Shown piece by piece: positions 28,787-37,927 of a stretch of 64,000 bases of DNA. The translations under genes were made by a program, and so were the position numbers. The stretch covers positions 37,646 to 101,645 of the forward strand of contig CAZPQG010000004.1 in assembly GCA_964588685.1 (NCBI GenBank), given 5' to 3'. Numbering within the stretch: the first letter of the stretch is position 1; each line of letters opens with the position of its first letter. Source of the DNA: CAYVBW01 sp964588685. Its GTDB lineage: Bacteria > Patescibacteriota > Microgenomatia > UBA1400 > PJMF01. The notes under the pieces were generated by a model that was not told the origin of the DNA, made no database searches, and saw only the letters and a list, made by a program, of their open reading frames with translations.

Positions 28787-29938
28787 ATGGCAGCAAGCAA
28801 TAAACAGAACAAAAAAGAAACTAAAAAAGGAGCCAAGTCAAAAAAGAAAGCAGCTGATAAACAAGCAGCTAAAAAGAGCGGCAAGCAGGGTAAAACAACC
28901 AAGCAAACAAAACAATCTACTGCTCAAACCAAACAGCAAAAAGGGCAGACTAAAGACACTCAGGCTGAACAAAAGCATCAACATGAACAGCAAGCAGAAA
29001 ATATTGAAAAATTTATTGCTGACAATGATTCGGTGGAACTAACTTTCCCTTGGAAAGAAATAGCTCCTCTTTACAAACAAGAACTTAAAAAGTTAGCTAA
29101 AACCTTAAAAGTAAAAGGTTTTAGAAAAGGTAAAGTCCCTCTAAACATAGCAGAAAAAGAAATTGAGCCGCAAAAACTGATTAATGCTGTTTTGCAACAA
29201 GTGCTGCCGGAAGCATACCGGGAAGCGATTAAAGAAAAAGATTATCAACCTTTAACTGAACCTGAATTTCAAGCCCTTAGTTTAAATAAAGACAATGATT
29301 GGAAAGTGAAAGCAATTTTTGCTCAAAAACCGGAGATTGATATTAGCGGTTATAAAAAGTTGGTCAAAGCTGCTAGAAAAGAAGCTCAAGAGAAGATTGC
29401 ACAGTATAATCAAAAAGCAGAAACTCAAGCTGATAGCAAGCAAGCCAAGAGCGAGCCAAAAAAACAACAGCAGTCAGAACAAACACAGCAGCAAGATCCA
29501 CAGCCTCTTAATCAAGAACAACAGGATGATGCTGTTATTCAAGCTATCTTAGGCCGGTTGGTAAAAGAGTTTGAGCCAGCCATTCCTCACTTGTTAATTA
29601 AACAAAACACTCAACAAGAATTGAAAAAATTCACTCAACAGTTAAAGCAAATGCAAGTTGAAATGAAAGATTTTTTAAAAGCTAAAAATATCACTTCCGA
29701 CCAACTAACTATGCAGATGTTTCGCTCCAGCTTAAATAAACTACAAATAGAATTTTTAATCAATGCTATTGCTGAGCAAGAAAACATTGAAGCAGAGGAG
29801 GAAGAGGTAGAAAAAAGAATCGAAAAAATTGAAGAGGAAGAAACTAGAGAAAAAATTAAACAAGACCCACAATATCAAAGCTATTTAAGAGCTATCATAG
29901 CCAAACAGAAGGTGTTACAATATTTATTAGAAATATAA
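28787..29938 (+). CDS. tig: Trigger factor, PPIase-less, with Lys/Gln-rich N-terminal tail
   Basis: 383 aa ribosome-associated chaperone. The first about 75 residues are almost entirely Lys, Gln, Ala and Thr. The ribosome-binding domain follows (about 78-190) with the tail-binding signature GFRKGKVP. The FKBP-type PPIase domain that normally follows is absent; a Gln/Lys-rich linker (about 200-250) leads directly to the helical C-terminal chaperone domain (about 250-383). Typical trigger factor is about 430 aa. GAGG at 28777-28780 is a good Shine-Dalgarno sequence for the ATG at 28787. A weak hairpin terminator follows at 29939. Confidence 0.88.
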   Translation: MAASNKQNKKETKKGAKSKKKAADKQAAKKSGKQGKTTKQTKQSTAQTKQQKGQTKDTQAEQKHQHEQQAENIEKFIADNDSVELTFPWKEIAPLYKQELKKLAKTLKVKGFRKGKVPLNIAEKEIEPQKLINAVLQQVLPEAYREAIKEKDYQPLTEPEFQALSLNKDNDWKVKAIFAQKPEIDISGYKKLVKAARKEAQEKIAQYNQKAETQADSKQAKSEPKKQQQSEQTQQQDPQPLNQEQQDDAVIQAILGRLVKEFEPAIPHLLIKQNTQQELKKFTQQLKQMQVEMKDFLKAKNITSDQLTMQMFRSSLNKLQIEFLINAIAEQENIEAEEEEVEKRIEKIEEEETREKIKQDPQYQSYLRAIIAKQKVLQYLLEI

Positions 29939-29962
29939 AAAAACTATATATTATAAGTTTTT
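29939..29962 (+). terminator. Possible terminator after tig
   Basis: AAAAACT (29939-29945) pairs with AGTTTTT (29956-29962), with the T-rich arm continuing into TATATTT. AU-rich and weak, but directly after the stop codon. Confidence 0.4.
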
Positions 29963-30079
29963 ATATTTCTAACATTTTTTTTGATACATATTTAAATTCA
30001 AATAATCTGCCTGAGTTTTAAAAGTCATAGGCTTAAATTCAGATCTGTTTTAATTCAGACATAAATTATTTAAGATTCA

Positions 30080-30108
30080 TTGACTTTGCTCTATTTGGAA
30101 CCTATAAT
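30080..30108 (+). promoter_or_regulatory. Sigma-70 type promoter for gene at 30141
   Basis: TTGACT (30080-30085), 17-nt spacer, TATAAT (30103-30108). This is one of the two best promoters in the window and predicts a start near 30115 and a 26-nt leader. Confidence 0.75.
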
Positions 30109-30140
30109 ATAAATTTATAGATAACAAACAGCAACGAGCT

Positions 30141-30818
30141 ATGGATACTAAATCCAATCGGGCAGCCAGTCAAAACTCTAAGCAAGCTAATAAGCAACAA
30201 TCATTTGCCAGCGCTCTAGCTGAAATAGAGAGAAAAACTTCAACCAGAACCCAAACTAGTAATTCAAAAAAAGATACTAGGGGAGGACAGGATATTTTCC
30301 AAGCAGGCAAAAATAATCAATCCGGAGAAAAATCTATTAAACCCGGTACGAACAATGCGGAAAATAATAAACAAAATTTATTTCAAGAATTAATTAAAGA
30401 GAGAGAACAAAAACAAAAGAGGTTGGAAAGACACCGAGAGGTCAATCCGGTTGATTTGCATGAATTGTATGGCCGCCGCTCAGTTGAAAACACAAAAAAA
30501 ATTAATGACATTAGAAAAGAGCTGTTAAAATTGGCCCAGGAAGTTAATGAGTTTCGCAAAGAAATTGACCTTGCTTTAACCAAGCAAGTAAAGTCTGTCG
30601 GCTCCAGCGGCGTCTACCATGAAAACTTTTTTGCTAAATTAAAACAAATTATTATCTTGCTTAGGCAAAGAGTAAGCAGTGCCAGAAGTTGGGCTCGAGA
30701 GACCAGAAAGAAAAAAGCTAAAAGAGGTCAGCAGCGCGGTTTAAATTTTAAAGCCAATGAAACTGAGGCGGCACATGATTTACTGCACCACGAAAGAAGC
30801 AGCGCTTACGCCGGATAA
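30141..30818 (+). CDS. Hypothetical CPR-type protein (resembles DUF5660)
   Basis: 225 aa, soluble. A disordered polar N-terminal half (about 1-90, rich in Asn, Gln, Lys, Ser) precedes a helical C-terminal domain containing NPVDLHELY, a coiled-coil stretch with repeated KxLxxLAxEVxxFRKEID-like heptads, then GVYHENFFAKLKQIIILLRQRV and a basic tail. From memory this order matches the DUF5660 family found in CPR bacteria; that needs a profile search. No catalytic residues are evident. It has its own strong promoter, and tRNA-Val follows. Confidence 0.65.
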   Translation: MDTKSNRAASQNSKQANKQQSFASALAEIERKTSTRTQTSNSKKDTRGGQDIFQAGKNNQSGEKSIKPGTNNAENNKQNLFQELIKEREQKQKRLERHREVNPVDLHELYGRRSVENTKKINDIRKELLKLAQEVNEFRKEIDLALTKQVKSVGSSGVYHENFFAKLKQIIILLRQRVSSARSWARETRKKKAKRGQQRGLNFKANETEAAHDLLHHERSSAYAG

Positions 30819-30959
30819 AGACATTGGCCAACCAAACCGATTAAAAAATTTTAATATCAAATTAGATTTCGACAGCTTAAAATTCAATCATTAAATTAAT
30901 TAAAAGATTAAATTTTTTCCTTTCTAATTTCACTAATTTCATATATGATAATGTCTGTC

Positions 30960-31033
30960 GGGCAGTTAGCTCAGCTGGTTAGAGCGTTACGTTGACATCG
31001 TAAAGGCCACTGGTTCGAGTCCAGTACTGCCCA
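30960..31033 (+). tRNA. tRNA-Val (anticodon GAC), CCA not encoded
   Basis: Cloverleaf with acceptor GGGCAGT (30960-30966) and ACTGCCC (31026-31032), D arm GCTCAG, anticodon stem TTACG/CGTAA with loop TTGACAT (anticodon GAC at 30994-30996), and a T arm with GGTTCGAGTCC. The sequence after discriminator A31033 is CAAA, so the CCA must be added by an enzyme, unlike the tRNA-Ile at 4755. A TATGAT-like -10 lies 12 nt upstream. Confidence 0.97.
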
Positions 31034-31276
31034 CAAATATTACCCCACAAATAAAAAAGAGAGAGTAAAAACAAATTTATTGCTTGATCAAAAATCATCA
31101 TTAATCCAGTCCTGAAGTTTACTTTTTTAAGAATTTAATCTCGCCCATCTTTTAATTTGATTTTTTAAAAAAAATCTCTCGCTATAATTAAAAGCAGATC
31201 TGGTGTAATAATAAAAAATATTAACCAAATTTTTGCTTTGATTAAATTTTAATTAATAGTCAACTAGCCTAAATCA

Positions 31277-33052
31277 ATGAAGAAGTCGGCTTTAGTTAAC
31301 CTAACACTAATTATTTTTATAATTTTTTTTATTTTCTTACGTTTTACAAGCAACGATTGGGATCAAGGCACCTTTTTACATCCGGATGAAAGAATGAGCA
31401 TCATGGTCACCATGAGGCTTAATTTTTTTAATAAGCTAAATCCAGATTTTTTTAATTACGGCTCTTTGCCTTTTTACATTTTGCAAGGGTCTGCTCAACT
31501 TCTTGACGCAATTATCGGTATTTTTCAAAAAAACAACAACTTTTTTTATTTCAGGTCCTATGATCAATTGCTATTTCTTGGTCGGATTATTGCTTCTATT
31601 CTTGATAGTTTGACTTTACTCACAACTTATTTGATCAGCCGGCTCTTGTTCAAAGACAAAAAACAGGCATTATTAGCAGGTTTTATTTACAGCATTAGCT
31701 TTTTCGCTATTCAAAATAGCAACTTCTATATTGTTGATAATTTTATTAACTTATTTCTCAGCATATTATTTTTACTTTTGCTGCGTCTCCTGAAATCTCC
31801 AAAAAAAATAAGTAAGAAGCAGATTATTCTTATTGCTGTCACTACAGCAGCCTTGTTAACATCTAAAATCACTCCAATAATTTATGTACCCATTATTTTT
31901 TTAATTCTATTGGTAAAAATTTATCATCAGCAATTTAAAGTCACAGTTGACAAGTTTAAAAAAGTTCTTAATGGTAAAAAAATCTTATCAAGAAATTTAC
32001 TCAATAAAGTTAGCTTGAGGAAAACTTTAACTTTAATTAAAAAAGGGTTTATCCCTTTGTTGCTGTTTATTAGCATTGCAGCTGCTGCTTTTTATTTTTT
32101 TATGCCCTATGCTGTTATCAATCATCAACAATTTATTACTGAAATAAGTCAACAGATTAAAATGAACAGTGATCCTTATATTTTCCCATATACGCTTCAG
32201 TATGTTGATACTCCAGCTTATCTTTATTATGTCAAAAATATTTTTTTATGGGGATTTGGACCAATAAATTCATTCTTATTTATAATCGGAATAAGCTTTT
32301 TACTAATAAAATTATTTATCAGTAAAAAAGCAGGTCAAATTCAGTCCCGGCAAAAAACAATAATTTTAACTTATCTTTTATTAAATTTTTATTATTTTGC
32401 CATTATTGGTAGATCAGCAGTTAAATTTATGCGCTATATGCTGCCCATTTATCCATTTATGGCAATCGTTGCTTCTTATGGCTTTCTCAAATTTTTAACA
32501 AACATAAAAAATGATCTATTACGTAAAGGAAGTGCTAGTTTAATTATAAGTTTAGCTGTAATTTGGACTTTATCTTTCTTTCGTATTTATCAGCAAGATC
32601 ACACTAGAGTAAAAGCTAGCAGTTGGATTAAAAATAATATTCCTCCAGGAAAAACTCTGGCGGTTGAACACTGGGACGATCGACTACCACTTTCCTTTGC
32701 ACGAAGCTATCAATTTGTTGATCTTCCCCTTTATGATCACCCTGACAACAATCAAAAATGGAACAAAATTAATGAAAACCTTAATAAGACAGATTATATT
32801 ATAATTGCGTCTAATCGCCTTTATTTGCCATTAACTAAATTGGCAGATTGCAATCTTTATAAACGATGTTATCCTAAAACGAATCAATATTATCAACAAC
32901 TTTTTGCAGAAGAACTAGGTTTTGAAAAAGTAGCTGAATTTAGCAACTACCCCACCATTCCATTATTGAAAATTAAAATCAAAGATGACTCTGCGGATGA
33001 ATCCTTCACTGTTTACGATCATCCCAAGGTAATGATCTTTAAAAGAAAATAA
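31277..33052 (+). CDS. GT39/ArnT-like membrane glycosyltransferase
   Basis: 591 aa with about 11 TM segments starting at residue 7. The first external loop carries HPDERMSIMV with the acidic pair expected of GT-C enzymes, followed by FNYGSLPFYI. The C-terminal 150 residues are soluble and probably face outward. A lipid-linked sugar donor is expected. A TATAAT (31183-31188) lies 88 nt upstream without a strong -35. A copy of a dispersed repeat follows the stop codon by 3 nt. Donor and acceptor unknown. Confidence 0.82.
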   Translation: MKKSALVNLTLIIFIIFFIFLRFTSNDWDQGTFLHPDERMSIMVTMRLNFFNKLNPDFFNYGSLPFYILQGSAQLLDAIIGIFQKNNNFFYFRSYDQLLFLGRIIASILDSLTLLTTYLISRLLFKDKKQALLAGFIYSISFFAIQNSNFYIVDNFINLFLSILFLLLLRLLKSPKKISKKQIILIAVTTAALLTSKITPIIYVPIIFLILLVKIYHQQFKVTVDKFKKVLNGKKILSRNLLNKVSLRKTLTLIKKGFIPLLLFISIAAAAFYFFMPYAVINHQQFITEISQQIKMNSDPYIFPYTLQYVDTPAYLYYVKNIFLWGFGPINSFLFIIGISFLLIKLFISKKAGQIQSRQKTIILTYLLLNFYYFAIIGRSAVKFMRYMLPIYPFMAIVASYGFLKFLTNIKNDLLRKGSASLIISLAVIWTLSFFRIYQQDHTRVKASSWIKNNIPPGKTLAVEHWDDRLPLSFARSYQFVDLPLYDHPDNNQKWNKINENLNKTDYIIIASNRLYLPLTKLADCNLYKRCYPKTNQYYQQLFAEELGFEKVAEFSNYPTIPLLKIKIKDDSADESFTVYDHPKVMIFKRK

Positions 33053-33055
33053 AAT

Positions 33056-33104
33056 AAATTCTGGGGGAGGGGCCTCAGCGTTTTGTTCATTAAAAATGGA
33101 CAAT
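33056..33104 (+). repeat. Dispersed repeat, copy A
   Basis: 49 nt, matching the reverse complement of 43406-43454 at 44 of 49 positions. It contains a G-rich block that pairs partly with CCTCAG and a 9-bp hairpin TTGTTCATT/AATGGACAA (33084-33104). It begins 3 nt after the stop codon of the gene at 31277-33052. Confidence 0.85.
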
Positions 33105-33179
33105 AATTAAAATTAATTTTTAAATTTAACTTTTAACAACTCAAAACAACTCAATTTTTTTATAAACAGTTAATTAACA

Positions 33180-34220
33180 TTACATTATTTTTTTAATTAA
33201 CCCCAAAACTCCTTGTTTCCAACCGGTAGTATGAGTCACTCCAGATTGAAAAGATTTAATAGTTTGATAATTGTCTAAATACCACTGATAAGCTTTAATT
33301 AAAGCTTCCTGGTTAGAAATCTGGGGAGACCAAGACAAAACCCGCTCTATTTTTTTTATAGATACAAAAGAGTCCTTGTCTGCTGTATCGTAAACCCATT
33401 GATATAAAGGCGAAATACCTAGCAACTCAAAAAATCTCAATGTTCCTTTTACTAATTCAGCCGGTGTGTGCAAAATATTGGCTCCTGAGTTTGCAAACTC
33501 ACACAAAGCCCCTAAATCTTGATTAACAGTGTTAAATTTTTTAGCCCCTATATTAAAAAAATCGTTATAACTCTTGTTGTCTTTTTGACAAAATTTATAA
33601 ATTGCAGTCACTAAATCATCAACATCTAAAAGCTGATATTTATTTTTACCATTACCTACTACCGGAATTTTTTTTCCATCTTTTATCCAATCAAAGAGAA
33701 TCTCAAAAACTCCCAATCGGCGTGTACCAACAAATGTTTTTGGTCTAATGACTGTAATATTTAAATTATCTTTCAAATATGATCTGCAAAGTTTTTCTGC
33801 TTCAATTTTTGATTCACCATAAGCGCCCACTCCAATTAAAGGATCGTTTTCAACAATAGGATGCTTTGTGGGGACTCCATAAACTGCAGTTGACGAAATA
33901 TGGATTACACGCTTAACTTGATGCTTCAAAGCCAGGCTGAGAACATTCTCCGTTCCTTTAATATTAGTAGAATAAATATCTTTTTTACTCCACAGAGGAA
34001 GAGCGGCAGCAGCATGAATTATTAAATCTTGACTTTTAATGACTTGACTTAAATCTTGTTTATGACGCACATCTATCTGAAAAAAATTAAATTCGGCACC
34101 ATATTCTTTTTTATCAAACTCAGCAATATCCAACAAAGATACTTGATATTTATTTTTTTTAAAAAAATGAGCTAAATGTAAACCTAAAAACCCTGCACCA
34201 CCGGTAATAAGAACTTTCAT
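33180..34220 (-). CDS. NAD-dependent epimerase/dehydratase (extended SDR)
   Basis: 346 aa. Rossmann motif TGGAGFLGLHLA (about 6-17), the active-site Ser in ISSTAVYG and the YxxxK pair in YGESKIEAEK (about 134-143). The fold and size match nucleotide-sugar 4-epimerases/dehydratases or 3-beta-HSD-like enzymes. It is a single gene on the minus strand next to a glycosyltransferase, so a nucleotide-sugar substrate is plausible. The exact reaction cannot be decided from sequence. Confidence 0.88.
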   Translation of the reverse strand: MKVLITGGAGFLGLHLAHFFKKNKYQVSLLDIAEFDKKEYGAEFNFFQIDVRHKQDLSQVIKSQDLIIHAAAALPLWSKKDIYSTNIKGTENVLSLALKHQVKRVIHISSTAVYGVPTKHPIVENDPLIGVGAYGESKIEAEKLCRSYLKDNLNITVIRPKTFVGTRRLGVFEILFDWIKDGKKIPVVGNGKNKYQLLDVDDLVTAIYKFCQKDNKSYNDFFNIGAKKFNTVNQDLGALCEFANSGANILHTPAELVKGTLRFFELLGISPLYQWVYDTADKDSFVSIKKIERVLSWSPQISNQEALIKAYQWYLDNYQTIKSFQSGVTHTTGWKQGVLGLIKKIM

Positions 34221-34560
34221 ATTTATCTTTATATTTTTTTAATGAATAACAAATTTTTAAATCAAATTCAATTAATCGCTTTTAATACATTTATTAATTT
34301 AAATTAATTATACACATAGAAAATAAAAAATCGGCATTAAAAATTTATTTAAAAAAAGCACTGCCTTTACCACTTGTAACTAAACAAAAAAAGCCGGTTC
34401 ATTATAATTTTAAACTGCTCCTCATAATAAGTTGGCAGCTCTATAATTTCAAGGCATAGATTTAAAGCATCATACCAGAGTAAATTTTGCCCTGTCACAA
34501 TATTAAAATACGTGCTTATTAAAATCTACTCAGGCTTTTAAAATTACCCCATTTTTGTTG

Positions 34561-34590
34561 TTGCATATCACCAAAAAACTGTGCTAGTAT
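34561..34590 (+). promoter_or_regulatory. Promoter upstream of the nrdD leader
   Basis: TTGCAT (34561-34566), an 18-nt spacer and TAGTAT (34585-34590), with TG at 34582-34583 making an extended -10. The predicted start near 34597 leaves a leader of about 335 nt before the nrdD ATG. Confidence 0.6.
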
Positions 34591-34610
34591 GTTTCTACTA
34601 AACAAATGTT

Positions 34611-34788
34611 TAAACAGTAATAAAAAAATAATTTTACAAAAAAGGCGGCACTATTATTGCTTTGAAGCGGCTGCCATTCAACTTTGTAAAATTATTTAAA
34701 CTGTAGTGAATAAAAATTTTAAATTGCTAAAACAAACAAAATTTTTAGCAGCTCAAAATAAAAATTTTTATTAAACTGCAATTTTACA
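34611..34788 (+). ncRNA. Candidate structured cis-regulatory leader of nrdD
   Basis: Hairpin 1: a perfect 15-bp stem, 34626-34640 with 34683-34697, capped by GGCGGC/GCTGCC (34644-34649 with 34670-34675, one G-U) and extended at its base by ACAGT/ACTGT. Hairpin 2: a perfect 12-bp outer stem (34709-34720 with 34761-34772) and an 8-bp inner stem TGCTAAAA/TTTTAGCA (34725-34732 with 34743-34750). A third segment AATTTTACA (34780-34788) repeats the 5' arm of hairpin 1, so it could compete for TGTAAAATT (34686-34694). It lies between promoter and nrdD. No known riboswitch class is recognised. AT-richness raises the chance background, hence moderate confidence. Confidence 0.5.
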
Positions 34789-34931
34789 TTTCTTCACCGG
34801 ATTGTTTAAACTTTTTAAGATCATTGTTCAAGTGTTTAATTTAAAACTGCTTAAAGTCTTAAGATTAAGCCGGTCTTTTAAACTCAAGATTGTACTAAAT
34901 CAAATAGTTAATTACCTTTAAAGGGAGTATC

Positions 34932-37028
34932 ATGTTCACCCAAATCAAAAAACGTGACGGGCAAACTGTCGCTTTTGAAGAAAATAAAATTTTGACCGCT
35001 ATCAACAAAGCAGGTAATGCCACGCAAGAATTTGGCCCTAAAGAAGCGAAAAAGTTAACTAAAACTGTTTTAAAAAAAGCAAGAAAAGAAATCAAGCAAG
35101 ACATTCCCAATGTTGAGCAAATTCAAGATATTGTTGAAGACGTTTTACTAAACTCTCACTATAAGCAAACAGCTAAAGCTTATATTTTGTATCGAGATCA
35201 GCATAAGCAGCTTAGAGAAATTACCAACTCTCTCAATAATGGGTTGGTTGACAAATATCTGAATAAAACTGACTGGAAAGTTAAAGAAAACAGCAATATG
35301 ACTTACTCCCTGCAGGGTTTAAATAATTATATTGCTAGCGAAATTAGTAAGAATTATTGGCTTAACCGAATTTACCCCGATCATATTCGTCAAGCTCACT
35401 TATCAGGAGATTTTCATATCCACGACCTAAGCAGCTTATCAGTTTATTGCGTAGGTTGGGATCTATTGGATTTACTGATGCAGGGTTTCACCGGAGTTGA
35501 GGGTAAAATTTCCAGCAAACCACCCAAACATTTTAGAGCCGCTTTAGGGCAAATCGTTAACTTTTTTTACACTTTACAAGGAGAAGCTGCCGGCGCTCAG
35601 GCTTTTAGCAACTTTGATACTCTATTGGCACCATTTATCCATTATGACAACCTTGATTATACTGAAGTCAAGCAAGCGCTGCAGGAATTCATGTTTAACG
35701 TTAATGTGCCTACCAGAGTTGGCTTCCAAACACCTTTTACCAACATTACGCTAGATCTTAAAATTCCTAAATTTTATGCTGATCAGCCTGTAATTATCGG
35801 CGGCCAGCCTCAAGAAAAAACATATCAAGAATTCCAACCGCAATTAGATATGTTTAATAAAGCTTTTTTAGAGGTTATGACTGAAGGAGATGCTAAAGGT
35901 CGAGTTTTTACTTTTCCTATTCCCACTTACAATATAACTCAAGATTTTGACTGGGATAATGAAAACAATGAGTTGTTGTGGGAAGTAACAGGGAAATACG
36001 GTCTGCCTTATTTCTCCAACTTTATTAACTCAGACATGGATCCGGAAGACGCTCGCTCAATGTGCTGCCGGCTCAGAATTGACAACAGGCAATTAGCCAA
36101 ACCGCTTAAAAAACGCGGCGGTGGATTATTCGGCGCCAACCCTTTAACTGGCTCCATTGGTGTTGTCACTATTAACCTGCCTCGTCTCGGGTATCAAGCT
36201 AAAGATGAAAAAGACTTCTATCAAAAGTTAAAAGACAGAATTGACACAGCTCAAGAGAGTTTGGAGATTAAAAGAAAAGTGCTGGAAAAATTTACTGAAA
36301 AAAATCTTTATCCTTATACCAAATTCTACTTAAGAAATATTAGAAAAAAAGAAAATTGTTATTGGAAAAATCATTTTTCCACGATTGGCGTGATTGGCAT
36401 GAATGAAGCCATTAAAAATCTATTTGGCCAAAACATTTCATCAGATAAAGGTAATCAATTTGCCCAAGATGTTCTTCAATTTGTAAGAGAGCAATTAAAT
36501 AAATTCCAAGAAGAAACAGGTAATAATTATAACCTTGAGGCTACACCGGCTGAAGGCACTACTTATAGATTAGCTTTGCTTGATCAGGAAAAATTAGATA
36601 ATCCGGTTTTTGCTAATGGCAAGGGGAAAGATGTTGAATCTCCTTTTTACACTAATTCAACTCACTTACCTGTTGACTATACTGATGATGTTTTTGAAAT
36701 GTTGGACTTACAGGATGATCTGCAGACGAAATACACCGGCGGTACAGTGCTGCACCTATTTTTAGGAGAAAGAGTAGAAGATGGAGCAGCAGTAAAGGAG
36801 TTAGTTAAGAAAATATGTGAAAACTATCAGCTGCCTTACTTCACTTTAAGCCCTACCTTTAGCGTTTGTCCCAATCACGGTTATATAGCCGGAGAAGTAC
36901 CAATCTGTGAGCAGTGTGGCAGCGAATGTGAGGTTTATGCCAGAATTGTAGGCTACTTACGGCCGGTTAAGCAATGGAACGACGGCAAAAAAGAAGAGTT
37001 TGAACTGCGTAAGACATATGAAATTTAA
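34932..37028 (+). CDS. nrdD: Anaerobic (class III) ribonucleoside-triphosphate reductase
   Basis: 698 aa glycyl-radical enzyme that makes deoxyribonucleotides without oxygen. An N-terminal ATP-cone (about 3-95, IKKRDGQTVAFEENKI) gives allosteric control. The core has GEAAGAQAFSNFDTLLAPF, NVPTRVGFQTPFTN, Cys pair SMCCRLRID and NPLTGSIGVVTINLPRLG. The C terminus has a zinc site (CPNHGY and CEQC plus a fourth Cys) and the glycyl-radical loop RIVGYLRP. Translation starts behind a strong Shine-Dalgarno sequence and a long structured leader. The activase gene follows at 37185. It implies anaerobic or microaerobic life. Confidence 0.97.
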   Translation: MFTQIKKRDGQTVAFEENKILTAINKAGNATQEFGPKEAKKLTKTVLKKARKEIKQDIPNVEQIQDIVEDVLLNSHYKQTAKAYILYRDQHKQLREITNSLNNGLVDKYLNKTDWKVKENSNMTYSLQGLNNYIASEISKNYWLNRIYPDHIRQAHLSGDFHIHDLSSLSVYCVGWDLLDLLMQGFTGVEGKISSKPPKHFRAALGQIVNFFYTLQGEAAGAQAFSNFDTLLAPFIHYDNLDYTEVKQALQEFMFNVNVPTRVGFQTPFTNITLDLKIPKFYADQPVIIGGQPQEKTYQEFQPQLDMFNKAFLEVMTEGDAKGRVFTFPIPTYNITQDFDWDNENNELLWEVTGKYGLPYFSNFINSDMDPEDARSMCCRLRIDNRQLAKPLKKRGGGLFGANPLTGSIGVVTINLPRLGYQAKDEKDFYQKLKDRIDTAQESLEIKRKVLEKFTEKNLYPYTKFYLRNIRKKENCYWKNHFSTIGVIGMNEAIKNLFGQNISSDKGNQFAQDVLQFVREQLNKFQEETGNNYNLEATPAEGTTYRLALLDQEKLDNPVFANGKGKDVESPFYTNSTHLPVDYTDDVFEMLDLQDDLQTKYTGGTVLHLFLGERVEDGAAVKELVKKICENYQLPYFTLSPTFSVCPNHGYIAGEVPICEQCGSECEVYARIVGYLRPVKQWNDGKKEEFELRKTYEI

Positions 37029-37184
37029 GATACTTAATTAAAGCATAAAGCTTAATCAGTGATAGCAGCAAGCTAGTCAAAACCTGTCTAAGATAGGCAG
37101 AAACTGCCACAGCAAAGCTTTTGCTCTTTACTAAAATGCCTGCTTAAAGTAAACGGCAGAATTTTATTACAGTAATTTTTCTCT

Positions 37185-37877
37185 ATGATTATTGGTGGTT
37201 TACAAAAATTTTCTTTAATTGATTATCCCGGTAAAAGCAGTGCTATTATTTTTACTCAGGGTTGTAATTTTCGCTGTCACTATTGTCATAATCCTGAACT
37301 AGTTCTTAAAGAACAATATTCCCAACCCATTCCAGAAGAAAAAATCTTTGCTTTCTTAAAAAATAGACAAGGCCAGCTGGATGCAGTCAGCATTACTGGG
37401 GGAGAGCCAACCTTGCATCAAGATTTAATTAATTTTATTAAGAAAATTAAAAAACTAGGCTTTTTAATTAAACTGGATACTAACGGCACCCGCTCTCGAA
37501 TTTTAAAAAAAATTATTGACCAACAGCTAGTTGATTACTTAGCCATGGACATTAAAGCTCCATTGGAAAAATATGAAGCGATAGTTGATCAGCCTGTAGC
37601 TACCGCAAAACTTAAAACAAGCATCAAACTCATCATAAAATCCGGCATCGATTATGAATTCCGCACTACAGTTGTGAAAAGCTTGCTCAGCAAACAAGAC
37701 TTGTTAAAAATTGCTCAAACAATTTCCGGCGCAAATCAATTTTTCCTGCAAAGATTTGAAGCTGGTGATAAAATGATTAATTCTACTTTAACAGCAGACG
37801 ATACTTATTCAGTATCAGAATTAAAAAAAATAGCAGCAAAATTAACACAATACGTAGATCAATGCCGAGTCAGATAG
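37185..37877 (+). CDS. nrdG: Radical-SAM activating enzyme for NrdD
   Basis: 230 aa. The radical-SAM cluster CNFRCHYC (three Cys) is near residue 30, followed by the SAM-binding GGEPT (about 69-73) and a lysine/Asp-rich second half. The start GGLQKFSLIDYPGK is typical of the longer anaerobic RNR activating proteins, which are related to pyruvate-formate-lyase activases. Being 156 nt after nrdD supports that role; it generates the Gly radical of NrdD using SAM and a 4Fe-4S cluster. Confidence 0.93.
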   Translation: MIIGGLQKFSLIDYPGKSSAIIFTQGCNFRCHYCHNPELVLKEQYSQPIPEEKIFAFLKNRQGQLDAVSITGGEPTLHQDLINFIKKIKKLGFLIKLDTNGTRSRILKKIIDQQLVDYLAMDIKAPLEKYEAIVDQPVATAKLKTSIKLIIKSGIDYEFRTTVVKSLLSKQDLLKIAQTISGANQFFLQRFEAGDKMINSTLTADDTYSVSELKKIAAKLTQYVDQCRVR

Positions 37878-37927
37878 ATGCAATAAATCGATTTTAAGAT
37901 AATTTGTTTTAAATTTTTATAGTTTAA

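Larger units (their letters stand above)
34221..34931. other. Long intergenic region upstream of nrdD
   Basis: 711 bases without a gene, separating the leftward epimerase gene from nrdD. The left third is AT-rich with nothing recognisable. From 34561 it holds a promoter, two large hairpins with a possible alternative pairing partner (34611-34788), and the nrdD Shine-Dalgarno sequence AAGGGAG (34921-34927). Confidence 0.75.

Noticed and set aside
34221..34560. tRNA, known riboswitch or NrdR boxes in the left part of the nrdD upstream region
   Set aside because: No cloverleaf, no paired 16-nt NrdR-type boxes and no known riboswitch core could be found by eye.
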